A stretch of 64,000 nt of DNA from Atriophallophorus winterbourni (taxonomy: Eukaryota; Platyhelminthes; Trematoda; Plagiorchiida; Microphallidae): assembly GCA_013407085.1 (NCBI GenBank), contig JACCGJ010005788.1:34047-98046 (forward strand), given 5' to 3'. The notes beneath the pieces were generated by a model. The model was not told the origin of the DNA and made no database searches. It was given only the letters and a program-made list of their open reading frames with translations. Made by a program: the position numbers and the translations under genes. This document shows, piece by piece, positions 31,468 through 43,685 of this stretch; position 1 is the first letter of the stretch, and the number at the start of each line of letters is the position of its first letter.

Positions 31468-31516
31468 TCTCTGTTTGCGAAATCTTTAACTGATTCTTCC
31501 ATTTAAATTCGATGGT

Positions 31517-31549
31517 TTTTATAGTTTTGCCAGCATGTACTTTACGTCA
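31517..31549 (-). promoter_or_regulatory. TATA box and CRE-like site of p62 copy B
   Basis: TATAAAA lies at 31523-31517, 56 nt before the ATG, and TGACGTAA at 31549-31542. An out-of-frame ATG lies 35 nt before the start codon. If the cap site is about 30 nt after the TATA box, that ATG falls at or outside the mRNA end. Confidence 0.5.
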
Positions 31550-32327
31550 TTATCATCGAGAATAATGTCAACGTCCTTGAAAGTCGAGATTTCATTCGCT
31601 CTACTATATTACTCAACATGACGTGACGGATTATGAATTTTGTCACATCAATCGTAGTTCACTGTCAGCGTTTTTATCACATGATTCACTGTTCTGAGTA
31701 ACGCAGTTTCATAAGATCAGTTCTTACAATACCATTAATACACAGTCAACAAATTGATGAAACGTTCTGCTGTAATTTAGCATGGCATTACACTATCGTT
31801 TCAGGAAAATTTATTTGGTAATTTAATTAGTGTTATAAGTTTTCATTATTATTCTACCAATGAACTCACGGAAATCAAGGAATCATATTTTAGACTAACA
31901 AACACTTTGCATTCGATGCATTTCCATCAATTACGCACATGTCATTTGTAGCTGAGTTTAAGCGTTGCTAAAGAATAGTATGATTGTGATAAACATGGCT
32001 TCAAACAATTTAAGTTTTATCACAATCTGCTGAAAAATGGCCATAGAATATTAATTTTAGGATAACTTACTAAGAGAGCAAATATCATGTTCACCGCCTT
32101 TGAAAAAAAACACGAAATATTGTCAAAATGTAAATAACGAACAATAACAAAAGAAAAACTTGTGCAAACGCTGGAATACTTACTTCCCTCCTTTATTGTT
32201 ATTAGCAGAATGTTTTATATTAAGGTTGCTAAATAATTAATAATGAAACATTGTTTACACCTAGCAGTTTTGGTCTATTCTTTTTTTCTATTTCCACATT
32301 CAGAAACTCGAACCAGACTTCTTTATC
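31550..32327. other. Spacer upstream of p62 copy B
   Basis: No gene was seen. B changes from C-like to A-like sequence within this stretch (about 31660-31800). Confidence 0.5.
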
Positions 32328-32571
32328 TCAAAGCAAGGTCTTCAGAGCTTTATTACTGAATCGATGTTGTGCTTCAGTCATTTCATTATTCCTCTCAAAG
32401 TGGTTTCGCAACTCATAAATGTTGATTGACTCCATTATTTCAAATGACACTGGCATTAAATCTATGGGACGGCAATTTAATAGATATTTTTTCATTTCAC
32501 CAAACTCGCAGAATGGACTAATCACTTTTCCAGATCTTTGGCGCGAAGCTCTGAGCATTATCATGAACAGT
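32328..32571 (-). pseudogene. CR1-like RT fragment, minus strand (unit B)
   Basis: It has the same translated text as the copy at 11577, with no palm motif. Confidence 0.58.
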
Positions 32572-32839
32572 TCGGATGTCAGTATTGATAGTTCTTAGAT
32601 GTTATGTCAGAAGTTGGAGCTAAGTTGACTTTTCAAGGATGTTTTTGTTGTTGCTGTTTTAATTATGTTTAGATGGATTTCCAGTTGAAACAATCTGCAT
32701 AAAACCTGAGAATTGCTCATCCACTACACTAAAATTATTACACAGGAAAAAAGAACGGACTTAATGCAGGGGAAATAGAATATTAACCTAGGCCACAATA
32801 TTTGAAATAAAACGTCTTGATAAGCTGTATATAAATTAA

Positions 32840-33640
32840 ATGCTAGGTGAAAAAGACACTAGGAATTTATGGAAGATATCAAGAAAACGTTGCAGCCAGT
32901 ACACTATTTGCAAGTTGTCAAGCAATTGGCAAGATCCACTTAGTCGTGATTTCGGTGGTGAAATTCATGTTACTAATAATCAGTCAAATTTCACGCTTTC
33001 ACAATTAGATAACGCAGATTTCATGATATCTGTATATGATGCCCACAGAAGGTTCTGTAGATCAAACCTGAAAACAAGGCCTTAACACAGACAGGGTAAC
33101 TCAAATATGCGAATGATTCCTTTCCAAACTAATAGCTTCCATTTCCAACCGTTGTCACTCTTCTGCCAACATTGCAAATGGTTGTAAAACTGTTAGAATT
33201 AGAACTGTCCACAAGGAAACTACAAGAAAGTTCGATCTGACTTGAAAATCATAAAGACCCTAGTTCTTGATCGCCTGTAAAAGGTACCATCTTTGGAGGA
33301 TGAGTATCAATTTGATTAGATGTGATTTCTACATGGTTAGTAGAGAGTTGCCAATCTTTAATCCCAAAATATGAAATGGAGTAATCTGGGCAGTGAACGT
33401 CGTGATGCAACTTGCGGTAATCTCACTGTAACTAGAATCAAGTCTGCGGAAATGACTAGCGGGAATTGGACACCTCATTTTAATACTTTATTTACTAAAG
33501 TACATAGGCTTGTTATAGCTAGCATATTTGTGCTCACGGCGTTTAGTTTAAGCTATATATACTTCAAATTCTCGTACATTTTACCTGATAATATGTACTG
33601 TAAACCTTTTATTTACCCTGTGGTGGGTTGACTACTACTT
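32840..33640 (+). pseudogene. Old LINE RT remnant with internal deletion (unit B)
   Basis: It matches the A copy almost base for base and shares its loss of the YVDD-containing segment, so A and B descend from one deleted version or one converted the other. Confidence 0.58.
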
Positions 33641-33666
33641 AATCATGTTTCCTGTCCTGACTATCA

Positions 33667-33716
33667 CCCTTGGTCTGACGAAGCTGCTGTGTCAGGAGTG
33701 AAACGTTACCCAAAAA
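33667..33716 (+). mobile_element. Penelope-type LTR motif remnant (unit B)
   Basis: It is the same as 12917-12966, with CTGACGA, a weak hairpin and GAAACGTTACC. Confidence 0.5.
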
Positions 33717-34160
33717 CTACTCTAACCGATTGCACTCAAATTTCCTTGCATTATGAATACACGATTGGTCCCAAACATATTCCAATCGATTGCATATATA
33801 TCCCCTTTTTGTCTTTTGTTTTATGTAGTCTGCACTAATCACAATAGAGGGAAAAATTTCAGAATTATCGAATCCATATCAATCGTAATGCGGAGCTCAA
33901 CTTTCCTGTTGAAGCGATTAGTCTACCCGAAAGCTGCATCCAAGCAATCCCTCTAATTCTGCACCCGGGTTTAGGACGCGTCTTATTTGTCATGTGTTGG
34001 AGCGCATCAATCATCTAACGAGAGAAATAGAGAATAGTGAATAACGATAATGAAATTGTGAAAATTGTGTTGGATGCATCTTGGTAAAAATAATAATTCA
34101 AACACAGTCTAAGCTGAGAGTCTGGAGAGCCAGTTAGCAAAACGTATTAAACAATGTGTA
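33717..34160. other. Spacer (unit B)
   Basis: Nothing was recognised. Confidence 0.45.
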
Positions 34161-34455
34161 TTGTAAACAAGTTGCGTTTGTATGCTACTGTTAAATATGG
34201 TTTGTACGACCCATGATCATGAACAAACAGCACGATACCGGTCGTGGTATGTGTGTGTGAAAGAAAAGCATGCGCCATTCTCCAATAGGGGCTTACAAGG
34301 GCAATTGTATACCATTCCTCCACTGCTTCAAGGCACGCAGATCCTGATCATACTGTCATTACCTAGTGAGCGCAAACGGCGTGAAACCGGTGTTGGGTGT
34401 GTGATGGAAGTCCCAATGAACATTTTTGTTAAAGATAATGGGTTTAAACACTAAA
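34161..34455 (+). repeat. Dispersed repeat with ACCGGTCGTGG/TG run (unit B)
   Basis: It is the counterpart of 13411-13705 and nearly identical. Confidence 0.4.
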
Positions 34456-35226
34456 TGTGAATTTGTTTTGAACCGTGCCCGCATCCTGTTTGGATTAACT
34501 TGGGTGATATTTGATTTTTTTCTTCTCTGGATAGCATTTAAACGGAATTAACAATGTCAATACATAAACAATTCTATATTGAACATCCTATTGTAGTAGC
34601 CCGATGCAGCAAGATCTCCTGTGATCACGCTGGAAAAACCACGTCAATAATTCCGCCTTAACTAAAAAATGTAAATTTTGGCATCATTGCGATTTGCTTT
34701 TCTTTATTAGATTCAATGCTTTCTATGTTGCATTGGTTCTAGTAGCGATTTTTAATGTTAAGTTTGTAAATCCATCATCATGTTACGCGTGATAAACTCT
34801 CAGATTGTAGAGTCTACGATGTTTTGATAATTAACATTATGTTCATTTTGTTTGCATTCACATTCTTAATCGAAATGGCCTGTTTCAATAAATGTTAACC
34901 ATGAGTGTCCATCTCTATCTGAGATTGTTTGAATCGGGCCAAATCTTTTCACGTGCAGCGGTCCGACTCAAAGAGATATGTAATATCCGCTTGTCGGAGA
35001 TGCAGCTAGCTATCTAATTTTCATATAATAGTCACTTGTAAAGGTATTTGATTCATAAATATTTCGAAATATAAACTACTTTTCTACCGGTAAAGATATG
35101 GCTGATTTCTACCTCACCATGCCTAACTAGTAGGAATAATCTGCTTTTGTGAAAAGAATTATCATAATACTGTTATTCCAGTATTGGATAGAGTGATAAC
35201 CATAGTTTTCTAAATCACTTCTCGCG
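34456..35226. other. Spacer (unit B)
   Basis: No gene was seen. It lacks the 89-bp GC-rich insert of A: the uninterrupted site reads GTTTGCATTCAC near 34851. Confidence 0.5.
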
Positions 35227-35301
35227 ATGGTTCACACAACGAACAGAGATTTTCAAACACGTAAACACTGAGTTCTTGCTGGTCAAGCGCTTAAGATGTA
35301 G
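35227..35301. repeat. Decayed copy of the hairpin repeat (unit B)
   Basis: It is the counterpart of 14566-14640. Confidence 0.42.
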
Positions 35302-36136
35302 TCTGGTGCTTAGAAAATAATAATTTTAACAAGCGGCTGTATGCCAAATTAATTTGCATAATTTTTTGAATGAAACGTTGTCTATAAACGACTGGTATAT
35401 AAATTTCGAAAAGCAGGTCGGAAGCACACATTTTTCTAGTTAATTGAACAACATATGTAGTTTTATGTGCACGCACAGCGATATTGTTTACATTTTTCCA
35501 AAGTTAACACTTAAGAAGACGTTGATATGATTACTTGTCAAATAAACGCGGGTTATTAATATTTTAAATGTCTGCGTAACCTCGGGGTCTCTCTGGTCTG
35601 AGGTTTACAGCAAATTTCATCGCTTAAAACAGTTTCCAATAGTGTGACTTCTGCGTATTTTGATTGATGAAGCGAAATCGAGGCGCACTAAGTGTGCGCA
35701 ACCATGGAATCCAGAGATGAATCAGAGAAATGTCGTAGGTGTAATAAATTTTCGTCGATGAGGATTGCTTTCGAAAGTTGTATGACGTGCAAGGCGGATC
35801 TAATAACACATGAACCTGGCACGTGATTTACATCGTAAACAGCAGAATTTTGTTTAGCGTGTACAGTTGATTGAAACAAAGAAATGCATTCTTTTCACAT
35901 GAACAATCACCAAGCAGTGCGCTTGCTTTAAACCTTGTAATTGTTTGGTGATTCAGCTCACGTTAATGCACCACAATCATCACATAAATGCATTTATTCG
36001 TGACAGAAACTGTTAGATCAAGTTGCGACACAATCAGCAAACATTTGATACAAAACGTTTAATGGGATAAGAGAAAGCGCAATTATTAGAAATTTTTAAT
36101 TGATGATGCGCTATTGAAGTTGGTTAAAAATTGGAA
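35302..36136. other. Spacer (unit B)
   Basis: No gene was recognised. Confidence 0.45.
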
Positions 36137-36283
36137 ATGACAAAGTTGGCAACAGTAACATTCGGATCCCTGCAAAAAGAGACGTTGGATGAGCAATATT
36201 TAAAATTTAGGAATCAAGATTTTTTGAAGTTAGATGAATTTGATTATAAAGTTTCCATAAGATTTGGAACCTTCTTCCTCTAA
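36137..36283 (+). CDS. Short conserved open frame, unknown (unit B)
   Basis: It has the same length and ends as the frame at 15476, with a few changes in the middle (KFRNQDFLKLDEF). No domain was recognised. Confidence 0.3.
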   Translation: MTKLATVTFGSLQKETLDEQYLKFRNQDFLKLDEFDYKVSIRFGTFFL

Positions 36284-37832
36284 TCACCAGGAATAATTCC
36301 ACCAAATTTCACAACAAGTCAATTTGAGAAAATGTTTCCGAACATCATGAGTCTCTTTCGACACTTGGAGTGGTAAACATAGTTACGAGGCACGAATCGT
36401 AAATGAAGCAAGCACGTACAGAATAAAAGAATCAGCTGAAGACAAGCCAGGAATGCGGAGTTTGTATGATACCTGAGTGGCTAGGTATATCCCGCGAGTT
36501 ACGATATTCACGTTAATGTTCTGTAAGTAATTATCACATAATTCCAAATGCGGGATATATGTTTTCACAAATTAAATTCTTTCAGCATATACAAATATAT
36601 GGAAAACTCTGTATAGTTAGATTGCACGATAAATTATTTTTTAAAGCAATATAATGTTCGATGTGAGCCATGGGTTTCAAGATTTAATGTGTGTTCCATG
36701 GGTGACAATAATTTTCTTGAGATCACCTTTGGCAATGCCCCTGAATTAGAGTTCTGGAAATTCGTCTAAGCGTACACGAAAGCTTGAAAACTCGCCTATA
36801 ATTGACTTTTTAATGCAAGATGCTTTAAGCTGCTGCATAAATGGGCTTTAAGATGAATTTCCCAGCACAGAATTGTAAGTCAAATTGATAATTTAATAAA
36901 AAAGATAACCAATTCGTAGAAATTTGGTTTCACTTAGTTGAACGACTGCTTATTTCTCGTTCACCATTGATGAAATACATACAAATCACTTGCAGGCTTT
37001 AAACAGTACGCAGTAGATAGCACCTGTGTGAAAATCATAATATAGTCCACTAAGAATAATACCTTGCGTGACAGCATTTGCGGTAAGACATTGACCTAAC
37101 CCAGAAAATAACTGACGCTGACATGAAAGCTTGCAGTGCACAACAAATGACATCAATCACTCTAGTATTGTGGTGACACACATATTGATCTTGCAACTTG
37201 AGAGGTAACATTTAGGCCATACGATTTGTTAGCACATGCTCATTTGTTTTGGTTCTCGTATTAGTTGACAGTAAGCCTTTTGATCGAGCGCGGATTATAG
37301 CTTCATTGTCATACGTTAGGGTTCAGTGTGATTATCGCCGTTAGCATTTTCGTCTAGCGAACATGCAAACATAGCGGCGACACATTCAGCATATTTTACG
37401 ATTCAATGTGATGAACAATCTTCTACGGCAATATGTTATTTATAATTTTTGTCCTCGCAGAATAAAGTGTGAGATGACACCAATTTGTAGGAGCTGATCA
37501 ACTACCATTCTTGCATATAAATGAAATTATCCGTAGAAAAAACCTTTCCGATTCACACAGTACTTGACATAAATGCTAGCCACCGCACTTCAGTAAGGCG
37601 ATCACTTCTATGTATATGGTATGGATCGTTATGCACAAATGCCTTTTGTACAATCGTTTGATTGATTTAGATATCAGTCAGCTGTTGCGTCACGAATTAT
37701 GTCAGTAATCTCCCTATCTGATTGCCATTTAACCGAAAACGTTTACAAAAATTTGGGCAAGATGATCGATTATTTTCTATTCCGAGGAATTCACTCTTCC
37801 TTCATTAAGCACATGTAAGATTTCCAGTTTAA
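36284..37832. other. AT-rich spacer to the unit end (unit B)
   Basis: No gene was seen. B here departs from both A and C with small indels, unlike the stretch before about 36300, which tracks A. Confidence 0.5.
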
Positions 37833-38570
37833 AGCTGTTAAGCGTCAACAAATTGATGAAGCAATTTGAGCTTCCTAACTATTTTCAATTCAAGTGGTGC
37901 TGAAAACATTACGTGCTTGCTTTTATAAGGACGTTTTTTGTTCCAATATCTGCAAAACTCTGCGAAATTGCAAGCAAAGAGTCGTTGTGTTGTGCTTATC
38001 GAGCTATTGCTAGTTGACTACCCATAACGGGACACATGCGCTCCAATAGTCCATCCTCCTAAAGAGTTTCGTATACTAACCTAGCCGTCTTTAGCTACAT
38101 AGATATTCGGAAACTAAAATATTATGGTCACTTGCACCGAGAAAATCAATGTTTTAAATGTCAAAGTTAATCGTTGCTTTCGAAGTAAGGAATACATTTT
38201 AAAAGAATGAAACCTCTGTCTTGCTCATGTGAAACCATATATTACAGTTCACGGAATCTTTAATTAAGTTTGTATAATATGATCTCGCAATGAGACAGCG
38301 AATCTTTATGGGTGAACTATCAGTGTTTGTGCGCATGCTGTTTCTCTAAAAATTTTGAGTATTGATCAGGGCCAGTGCGTAATTTTATTATGTCGATGAT
38401 GCAGTCTTCTAGTGATCTCAAGTTTTGGGTTTCACCAGATAATTGTACTGGAGCATATTTATGCATTAAAGAACCTCATAATACAATCGTGCGAAACTCC
38501 AACTTTTCACAGGCGATCGTTTGAAAGTAGAATCATCATATATGTTCATACATTGTTGTTTCAATAACAG

Positions 38571-38572
<2 letters not shown>
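37833..38572. other. AT-rich spacer, left of RTE (unit C)
   Basis: It is the counterpart of 1-757, with a small deletion near 38536 just before the TA run. No gene was seen. Confidence 0.5.

Positions 38573-38605
<33 letters not shown>
38573..38605. repeat. (TA)n microsatellite at RTE 3' edge (unit C)
   Basis: This is a perfect TA run of about 33 bases, longer than in B, as expected of a mutable simple repeat. Confidence 0.85.
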
Positions 38606-38609
<4 letters not shown>

Positions 38610-41600
38610 CACAATCATTTAAAAATGAAAAAGTGCCACCCGGCAATGCACGAGAAAAAGAAAGAAAAAAGGTACAATATGAGGGGGAATTTTTTTGTCC
38701 ATTGTTCCACATGTCGATTTTTTGATTTTTTTCACAAATTTGAGGGGGGAACACAAAATAGAATGCACTCTCTCCACTGTTGCCGGTTCTCAGCCATCGT
38801 CGACAGCGTGTCAAGCCACAGACACTCACTATCCCTTGGACCCCACCCAGGAAGCCGCGTTCGTCCGACCCGAGCTAAACCCGACGTCAAGCGTTTTAAG
38901 GCCTTCTTCCAGGTCAGCGGTTGTCCACCTGAACACCGCCGCCAGCCTGGGCCAACCGACACACGCAGCGCGCGGAAGGGTAGGCGCTCAGGCTTCATTC
39001 TCAAGACATGCCCTAGCCAGCGGAGACGGGAACGGTCGATCAGGTCTCGTAGCATCAGGCTGTCCACACCTAGAACACGGTGCCTCACTTCAACGTTGCT
39101 AGTGCGGTGTTGCCACCACACTCGTGCAAGCCTCCGTAAACATCGATGTTCAAACACCTCCAAGCGCCGGAGCTCCTCTGCGCGTACTGCCCAGCTCTCG
39201 CACCCGTAAAGCAAGACCGACCTGACTGAGGCCAGGTAAACTCTCCCCTTGAGTCTCAAACTCACGTCAGACCGCTTCCAGAGATGACCTAGACTAGTGA
39301 ACGCGAAGCGAGCTCTCGCAATGCGAGAGCCGATCTCACTTTCCAGCCCTCCTCCCGCCGTGATGCAGCTACCAAGATAGGTGAACTGTTCCACACAGTC
39401 CAGACTGAGGTCATCGACCGTCAGAGTGGGCTGCAACCCCTCCCAATCTTGAAGAAGAACCTTACACTTAGTTGGAGCTAAGTGCAATCCGTACCTAGAC
39501 GCCTCCAATGCTAGCTGGTTCAGGGCATTCTGTAGGAACACCGGATCATCACCAAGCAAAGCAATGTCATCGGCATAATCAAGGTCAGTGACACGGTTAC
39601 CTGGAAGTAGCTCGATCCCACCCTCAGTGAAGCTACGGAGAGCATTCTGGAGGACATCCTCGATCGCAAAGTTGAACAAGAATGGGGACAGCGGACAGCC
39701 CTGGCGCACGCCACTGGTTGTGGGGAACGCCGGCGATAGGCTGCCGTAGACCCTGACCCTCCCTGAAGAATGAGAATAGAGCTCCTTCAAGATGGCGACA
39801 TACTTAGGAGGGATGCCACTCCTAAGCAAGCAGTTCCAAAGAGTAGTTCTGTCCACCGAGTCGAACGCGGCCCGGATGTCCAGAAAAGCTACGATGGTTG
39901 GTCGCCGGTACAGGTGTCTGTGCTCTAATAACTGTCGCAGGACAAAAAGCTGATCCACGCATCCTCGCCCCGGGCGGAATCCAGCCTGTTCCTCACGGCA
40001 ACGTAACTCCCGAATGGGCGATAGCCGACGAAGGAGGATGGAAACCAGGAGTTTAGACGCGACAGGAGTCAGGGATATACCACGATGATTGGAACACAGA
40101 TTCCGTGCGCCCTTCTTAAAGATTGGGATAACCGTCGATTCACCCCATGACGCCGGGACCCGCTCCTCAGCCCATACTTTGGTAAACAAATCACGTAACT
40201 CCGCTGCCACAAGATCACCTCCCTCCTTAAACAAAATCGGGTGGAGGTCGTCAGGACCAGGTGACTTGTGGCGCTTCAGTGCGCGAATTACCTCTCTCAC
40301 CTCCTGGAGATCAGGAGCGGCTAAGGAAACGGGCCAAGGCGTGCAAATCGGTGTCTCAGGCGGCGAGGTCGGAGGAGGTGGCTGGTTGAACTGAGCACTA
40401 AAGTGCTCAGCCCATCGTTCCAAGCGTCTACTAAGATTGGTGATCGGCGAGCAGTCGGTTTCGCAAATAGTCTCGCTCACTGTATTCAGTTTCGAACCAG
40501 TAGCTCTAATTAACTGAAACAATTTGCGAGTATTGCCCGATGCGGCTGCAACCTCCATCTCACAAGCACGTTGCGTCCACCAGAACTCGCGGCCATTCCT
40601 TAAGCTGGCCTTTAAGCGGGTATTGAATTCTCTCCGAGCACGGTTGTGTTCAGTGCCGGTGGGTAAAGTTCGACGGTGATCGATTAAAGCAAGTGACGGG
40701 GCCGAGATCCAAGAGCGTGGCAAAGCGCGGGTGGGTTGACAGCTTTCAGAAGTAGCGCAAGACAGTGCTGTCCGAACGAAGTTCCAGTGCTGCTCAACAT
40801 CAGACGGGGGTGCTTTTGCGAGCTCCCTGGTCAATGCATGATGGAACTCGGTTCTGACAGCGGGGAGCATCAAAGAGGCGGTGTCTACATGAGTTCGTCT
40901 TGCGCGTGCCTTACCCCCAAATTGGAAGTTGACTGGCGCACAGACTAGCGCATGGTCTGAGTCCACACTGGTGGTCCAGTATGAACGACAATCCTTGATG
41001 CTACCACGCCACCTGTAGCTAATAGCAATGTGGTCAATTTGAGACCAGACGTGCTGTGATGGTGAGCGCCATGTGGCCATTCGACGCTGGGAACGCCGAA
41101 ATGCCGTACTGGAGAGATAGAAGCGGTGATCGCCACAGAATGTGAGCAATCGTTCTCCGTTATCTGAACGCCCGCCATCCAGCCCATACTGACCTCCTAG
41201 GTGGAGCTCGTATTCAGACAGGCGACCAACGCGAGCGTTGAGATCTCCTGCCATGAGTACGACATCTGTCCTGCGTGCCTTGCGAAACAAACTATGCAAC
41301 TTCTCATAGAAGTTGTCCTTACTGAGATCCACACTACAGTCCGTTGGAGCGTAGGCAGAAATCACAAACAAATCCCTCCGCGTTTTGCACCGCCTGTTCA
41401 CCCGACAGTGGCCACGAAATCGTGCACCGCACAGTCTGCTGTCAACGGGAATCCACTCTAAGAGTGATTGCTCAGCACGGGAGCTGAGCGCGATACCGAC
41501 GCCAGACAATCCGGCAGAGGAAGCATCAGGGTCACTAGAGAGGCGCAGATGGAATCTGCTGTCTGGTTCAGCTGGTGAGACCAACTGACAGACTTCGCTT

Positions 41601-42347
41601 GTGTCACGGAAACGGGTTTCCGACAAGCAGCAGATATCAATGCCTAACGTATCAAGCGTTCGTGCAAGGCCGGCCTGTTGTCCCGGTTGTAGCAAGGTCA
41701 GAACGTTAAACGAAGCTAACCTAAATGAAACCCGCGGGCGTAGAAGAGTTGCAGCAATCGACGGCTGTCTAGACGGCATGAGTCGTACATCAGGTAGAGA
41801 GAGCGAATCGAGGATGGTAACATGTGGATGGAAGGTGGTAGAAGCAATAGAAGACATAGAGTTAAGAATTTCTAGGATTGTCATTGTCATTGTTTGGGTG
41901 TGGGCGTGATACTGCCCGGTTGCCCAGGCCGAAGTAGAGGAGGTGATCTTGAGGACTCCCACCTCAAGCTTTGACCCGAAAGCCTAACCCGCAAGGCAGC
42001 GGAGAGAGATTAAGGATCGCACCTATCGGGGCCGAATACTGTAGATACAGTTCATAAGCCATTCGCGAGGTAGAGACCAAGCAGGGACTCCCGACATCAT
42101 CCCAAACCAGTCGAGCCGGTGATCCTTGCGGATTCATACGCCTCTCCTGGTATACAATGTTCACGAGGAACAAGGAGACTGTGTTTGTCAGGCTTCTCAC
42201 CATTGACCAACCTGGTATGAGTAACTCTGAAGATGCCACGAAGACATCACCCAGTATAGCTCAATGGATCATCGAGGCACGCAAGCCGCTGCACCACGTC
42301 AAGGTCCAGTCTCGACGCAACGGCGCTGCGAGTAACATTTACACAAT
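38605..42347 (-). mobile_element. RTE/SR2-like non-LTR retrotransposon, near complete (unit C)
   Basis: The element is 3.72 kb (38616-42336) between ATTTACACAAT duplications at 38605-38615 and 42337-42347, the same site and duplication as in B. Its 5' leader is 41963-42336. Confidence 0.85.
38732..41962 (-). CDS. RTE-type endonuclease/reverse transcriptase, 1076 aa (unit C)
   Basis: It is aligned with the B copy without gaps over 1052 residues, with scattered substitutions. It has 24 extra N-terminal residues (MGVLKITSSTSAWATGQYHA and on), because a CAG here replaces the TAG in B. EN residues (ASFN, SETRF, AGDLNARVG, SDHALV) and RT residues (FLDIRAAFD, YADD) are all kept. One change lies next to a motif: FNVLTLL where B has FNVRTLL. 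The intact frame makes this the better candidate for an active copy, though activity cannot be judged by eye. Confidence 0.88.
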   Translation of the reverse strand: MGVLKITSSTSAWATGQYHAHTQTMTMTILEILNSMSSIASTTFHPHVTILDSLSLPDVRLMPSRQPSIAATLLRPRVSFRLASFNVLTLLQPGQQAGLARTLDTLGIDICCLSETRFRDTSEVCQLVSPAEPDSRFHLRLSSDPDASSAGLSGVGIALSSRAEQSLLEWIPVDSRLCGARFRGHCRVNRRCKTRRDLFVISAYAPTDCSVDLSKDNFYEKLHSLFRKARRTDVVLMAGDLNARVGRLSEYELHLGGQYGLDGGRSDNGERLLTFCGDHRFYLSSTAFRRSQRRMATWRSPSQHVWSQIDHIAISYRWRGSIKDCRSYWTTSVDSDHALVCAPVNFQFGGKARARRTHVDTASLMLPAVRTEFHHALTRELAKAPPSDVEQHWNFVRTALSCATSESCQPTRALPRSWISAPSLALIDHRRTLPTGTEHNRARREFNTRLKASLRNGREFWWTQRACEMEVAAASGNTRKLFQLIRATGSKLNTVSETICETDCSPITNLSRRLERWAEHFSAQFNQPPPPTSPPETPICTPWPVSLAAPDLQEVREVIRALKRHKSPGPDDLHPILFKEGGDLVAAELRDLFTKVWAEERVPASWGESTVIPIFKKGARNLCSNHRGISLTPVASKLLVSILLRRLSPIRELRCREEQAGFRPGRGCVDQLFVLRQLLEHRHLYRRPTIVAFLDIRAAFDSVDRTTLWNCLLRSGIPPKYVAILKELYSHSSGRVRVYGSLSPAFPTTSGVRQGCPLSPFLFNFAIEDVLQNALRSFTEGGIELLPGNRVTDLDYADDIALLGDDPVFLQNALNQLALEASRYGLHLAPTKCKVLLQDWEGLQPTLTVDDLSLDCVEQFTYLGSCITAGGGLESEIGSRIARARFAFTSLGHLWKRSDVSLRLKGRVYLASVRSVLLYGCESWAVRAEELRRLEVFEHRCLRRLARVWWQHRTSNVEVRHRVLGVDSLMLRDLIDRSRLRWLGHVLRMKPERLPFRALRVSVGPGWRRCSGGQPLTWKKALKRLTSGLARVGRTRLPGWGPRDSECLWLDTLSTMAENRQQWRECILFCVPPSNL

Positions 42348-42764
42348 TCGGTTGGTTTAGACATATTATTGGACAAAATTTGCAATTCTTATATAGACGT
42401 TTATAGATAGCATTTAGCGTGCAACGATAAGTCAGTTTGGTATTTACAGTCCCGATGCTGTGGATGCCGAACCCTGGTGGATTAATAAAACTAGGTTCCG
42501 TATTTTTACTTGTGAATTTGTTTCAGACTCGAGGTATTTTGCTAAGGGACTCGGTAGTTTTACTTCAGCATCTGCTTTATGATCGCAAGATGTAATGTTT
42601 TTAGTTAATGTGTTTCTACTGAGTGTCAGTTAGAATCTGACAGAATGCGCAAGGTATTATTTGCATGTCGATGTACAGGGAAAGGTGTTTTACATTTAAC
42701 ACTATGTGAGTGCAAATAACAAACCACTTTCAGATGTCACGTTTTCACTTTGAGTGAAAACACT
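42348..42764. other. Spacer right of RTE (unit C)
   Basis: No gene was seen. Near 42760 the text jumps to the LINE remnant, and about 393 bp present in A and B are missing. Confidence 0.5.
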
Positions 42765-43021
42765 TTGGTTAAAAATATTACAACTGCTGGGAATCACATT
42801 CTACCATGCTTATTTAATCTACGGGGCTCGCATAAAGCTATATTTCACACATTTTTGACGTGCAAGTTTGTTTTACTTTCAGCAATCTACACCAAACGCT
42901 TCTAAACAGCATTTGTTCAATGAGATGACTTGATGCCTTTTTGACACAACCCATTCATCGCAGAAAATTATACATCACGAACCCAAGGATCCACTTGTGT
43001 TATCCCACCTGATTCTTGAAC

Positions 43022-43685
43022 GGAAGGGAAGGGTGCCTCAAACACTAAGGAAAAAACGGTATCGCGGAGTATGGTTCTACTTGGGGTACCAGAAAATACC
43101 ACTGAAGCATTGGGACAGGAAACAGCAGATCATGACTTCAAGCAGTGGCGTTACATTGCGTCTTTGCTTAATATTTCTAACGTTGTGATCACTGACACTT
43201 CCCAGGTGCCTTTAATAAACTATAAAGGAGACGGACCGAAACCTCTCAGGATTACCTTTTTAACTAGCGACATGGCTGAATTTGTCAAGTCCGAATGGAA
43301 AAATGCAAAACGTGCTTTACCGAAAGACATTAGACTTTGTGCACCGAGACCAAGTACCATGAGTGAGATACATTCGCGGCTGGGGGCGGTCGACTGCAGC
43401 GTTCCCACCGAAACGGAAGCAATCAATACATCAAAAAACGTAGTGGTTCTATGGAATGCGCTACCGCAAGATGTTGTGAATGCAACGACAATTGATGTTT
43501 TCAAATCGAAATTGGATGCATACGTCGAACAAAACCCTGAATTTGGCACGGTGTATTGAAGCAACACGCACCCAGAAAAATATTAACAATGTGTTTTTAA
43601 TTAAAAAAAAACTTTTTTCGCAATAGTTGTCATCCGATGGTACGTGTAAAGCATTAGCTTTTCATCACCATAAATCTTGATTCTT
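43022..43685 (+). mobile_element. Nested 0.66 kb internally deleted LINE (unit C)
   Basis: Target duplications GATTCTTGAAC are at 43011-43021 and 43686-43696. The tail is TTGATTC-like. Confidence 0.72.
43071..43559 (+). CDS. Chimeric LINE ORF: ORF1-like part joined to RT C-terminus (unit C)
   Basis: This frame has 162 codons and stays open from MVLLGVPENTTEALGQE through GDGPKPLRITFLTSD to LWNALPQDVV and FKSKLDAYVEQN. One codon is lost near residue 48 relative to A, leaving the frame intact. It has the same fusion point as A. Confidence 0.58.
   Translation: MVLLGVPENTTEALGQETADHDFKQWRYIASLLNISNVVITDTSQVPLINYKGDGPKPLRITFLTSDMAEFVKSEWKNAKRALPKDIRLCAPRPSTMSEIHSRLGAVDCSVPTETEAINTSKNVVVLWNALPQDVVNATTIDVFKSKLDAYVEQNPEFGTVY

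Larger units (their letters stand above)
17199..37832. repeat. Tandem segmental duplication, unit B
   Basis: This is the second copy, about 20.6 kb long, and includes a 3.7 kb RTE element. It is collinear with A and C but mosaic: some stretches match A base for base by eye and others match C. It has private deletions, including about 160 bp near 29132, where A and C keep the sequence. The p62-like gene here is intact. Confidence 0.93.
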
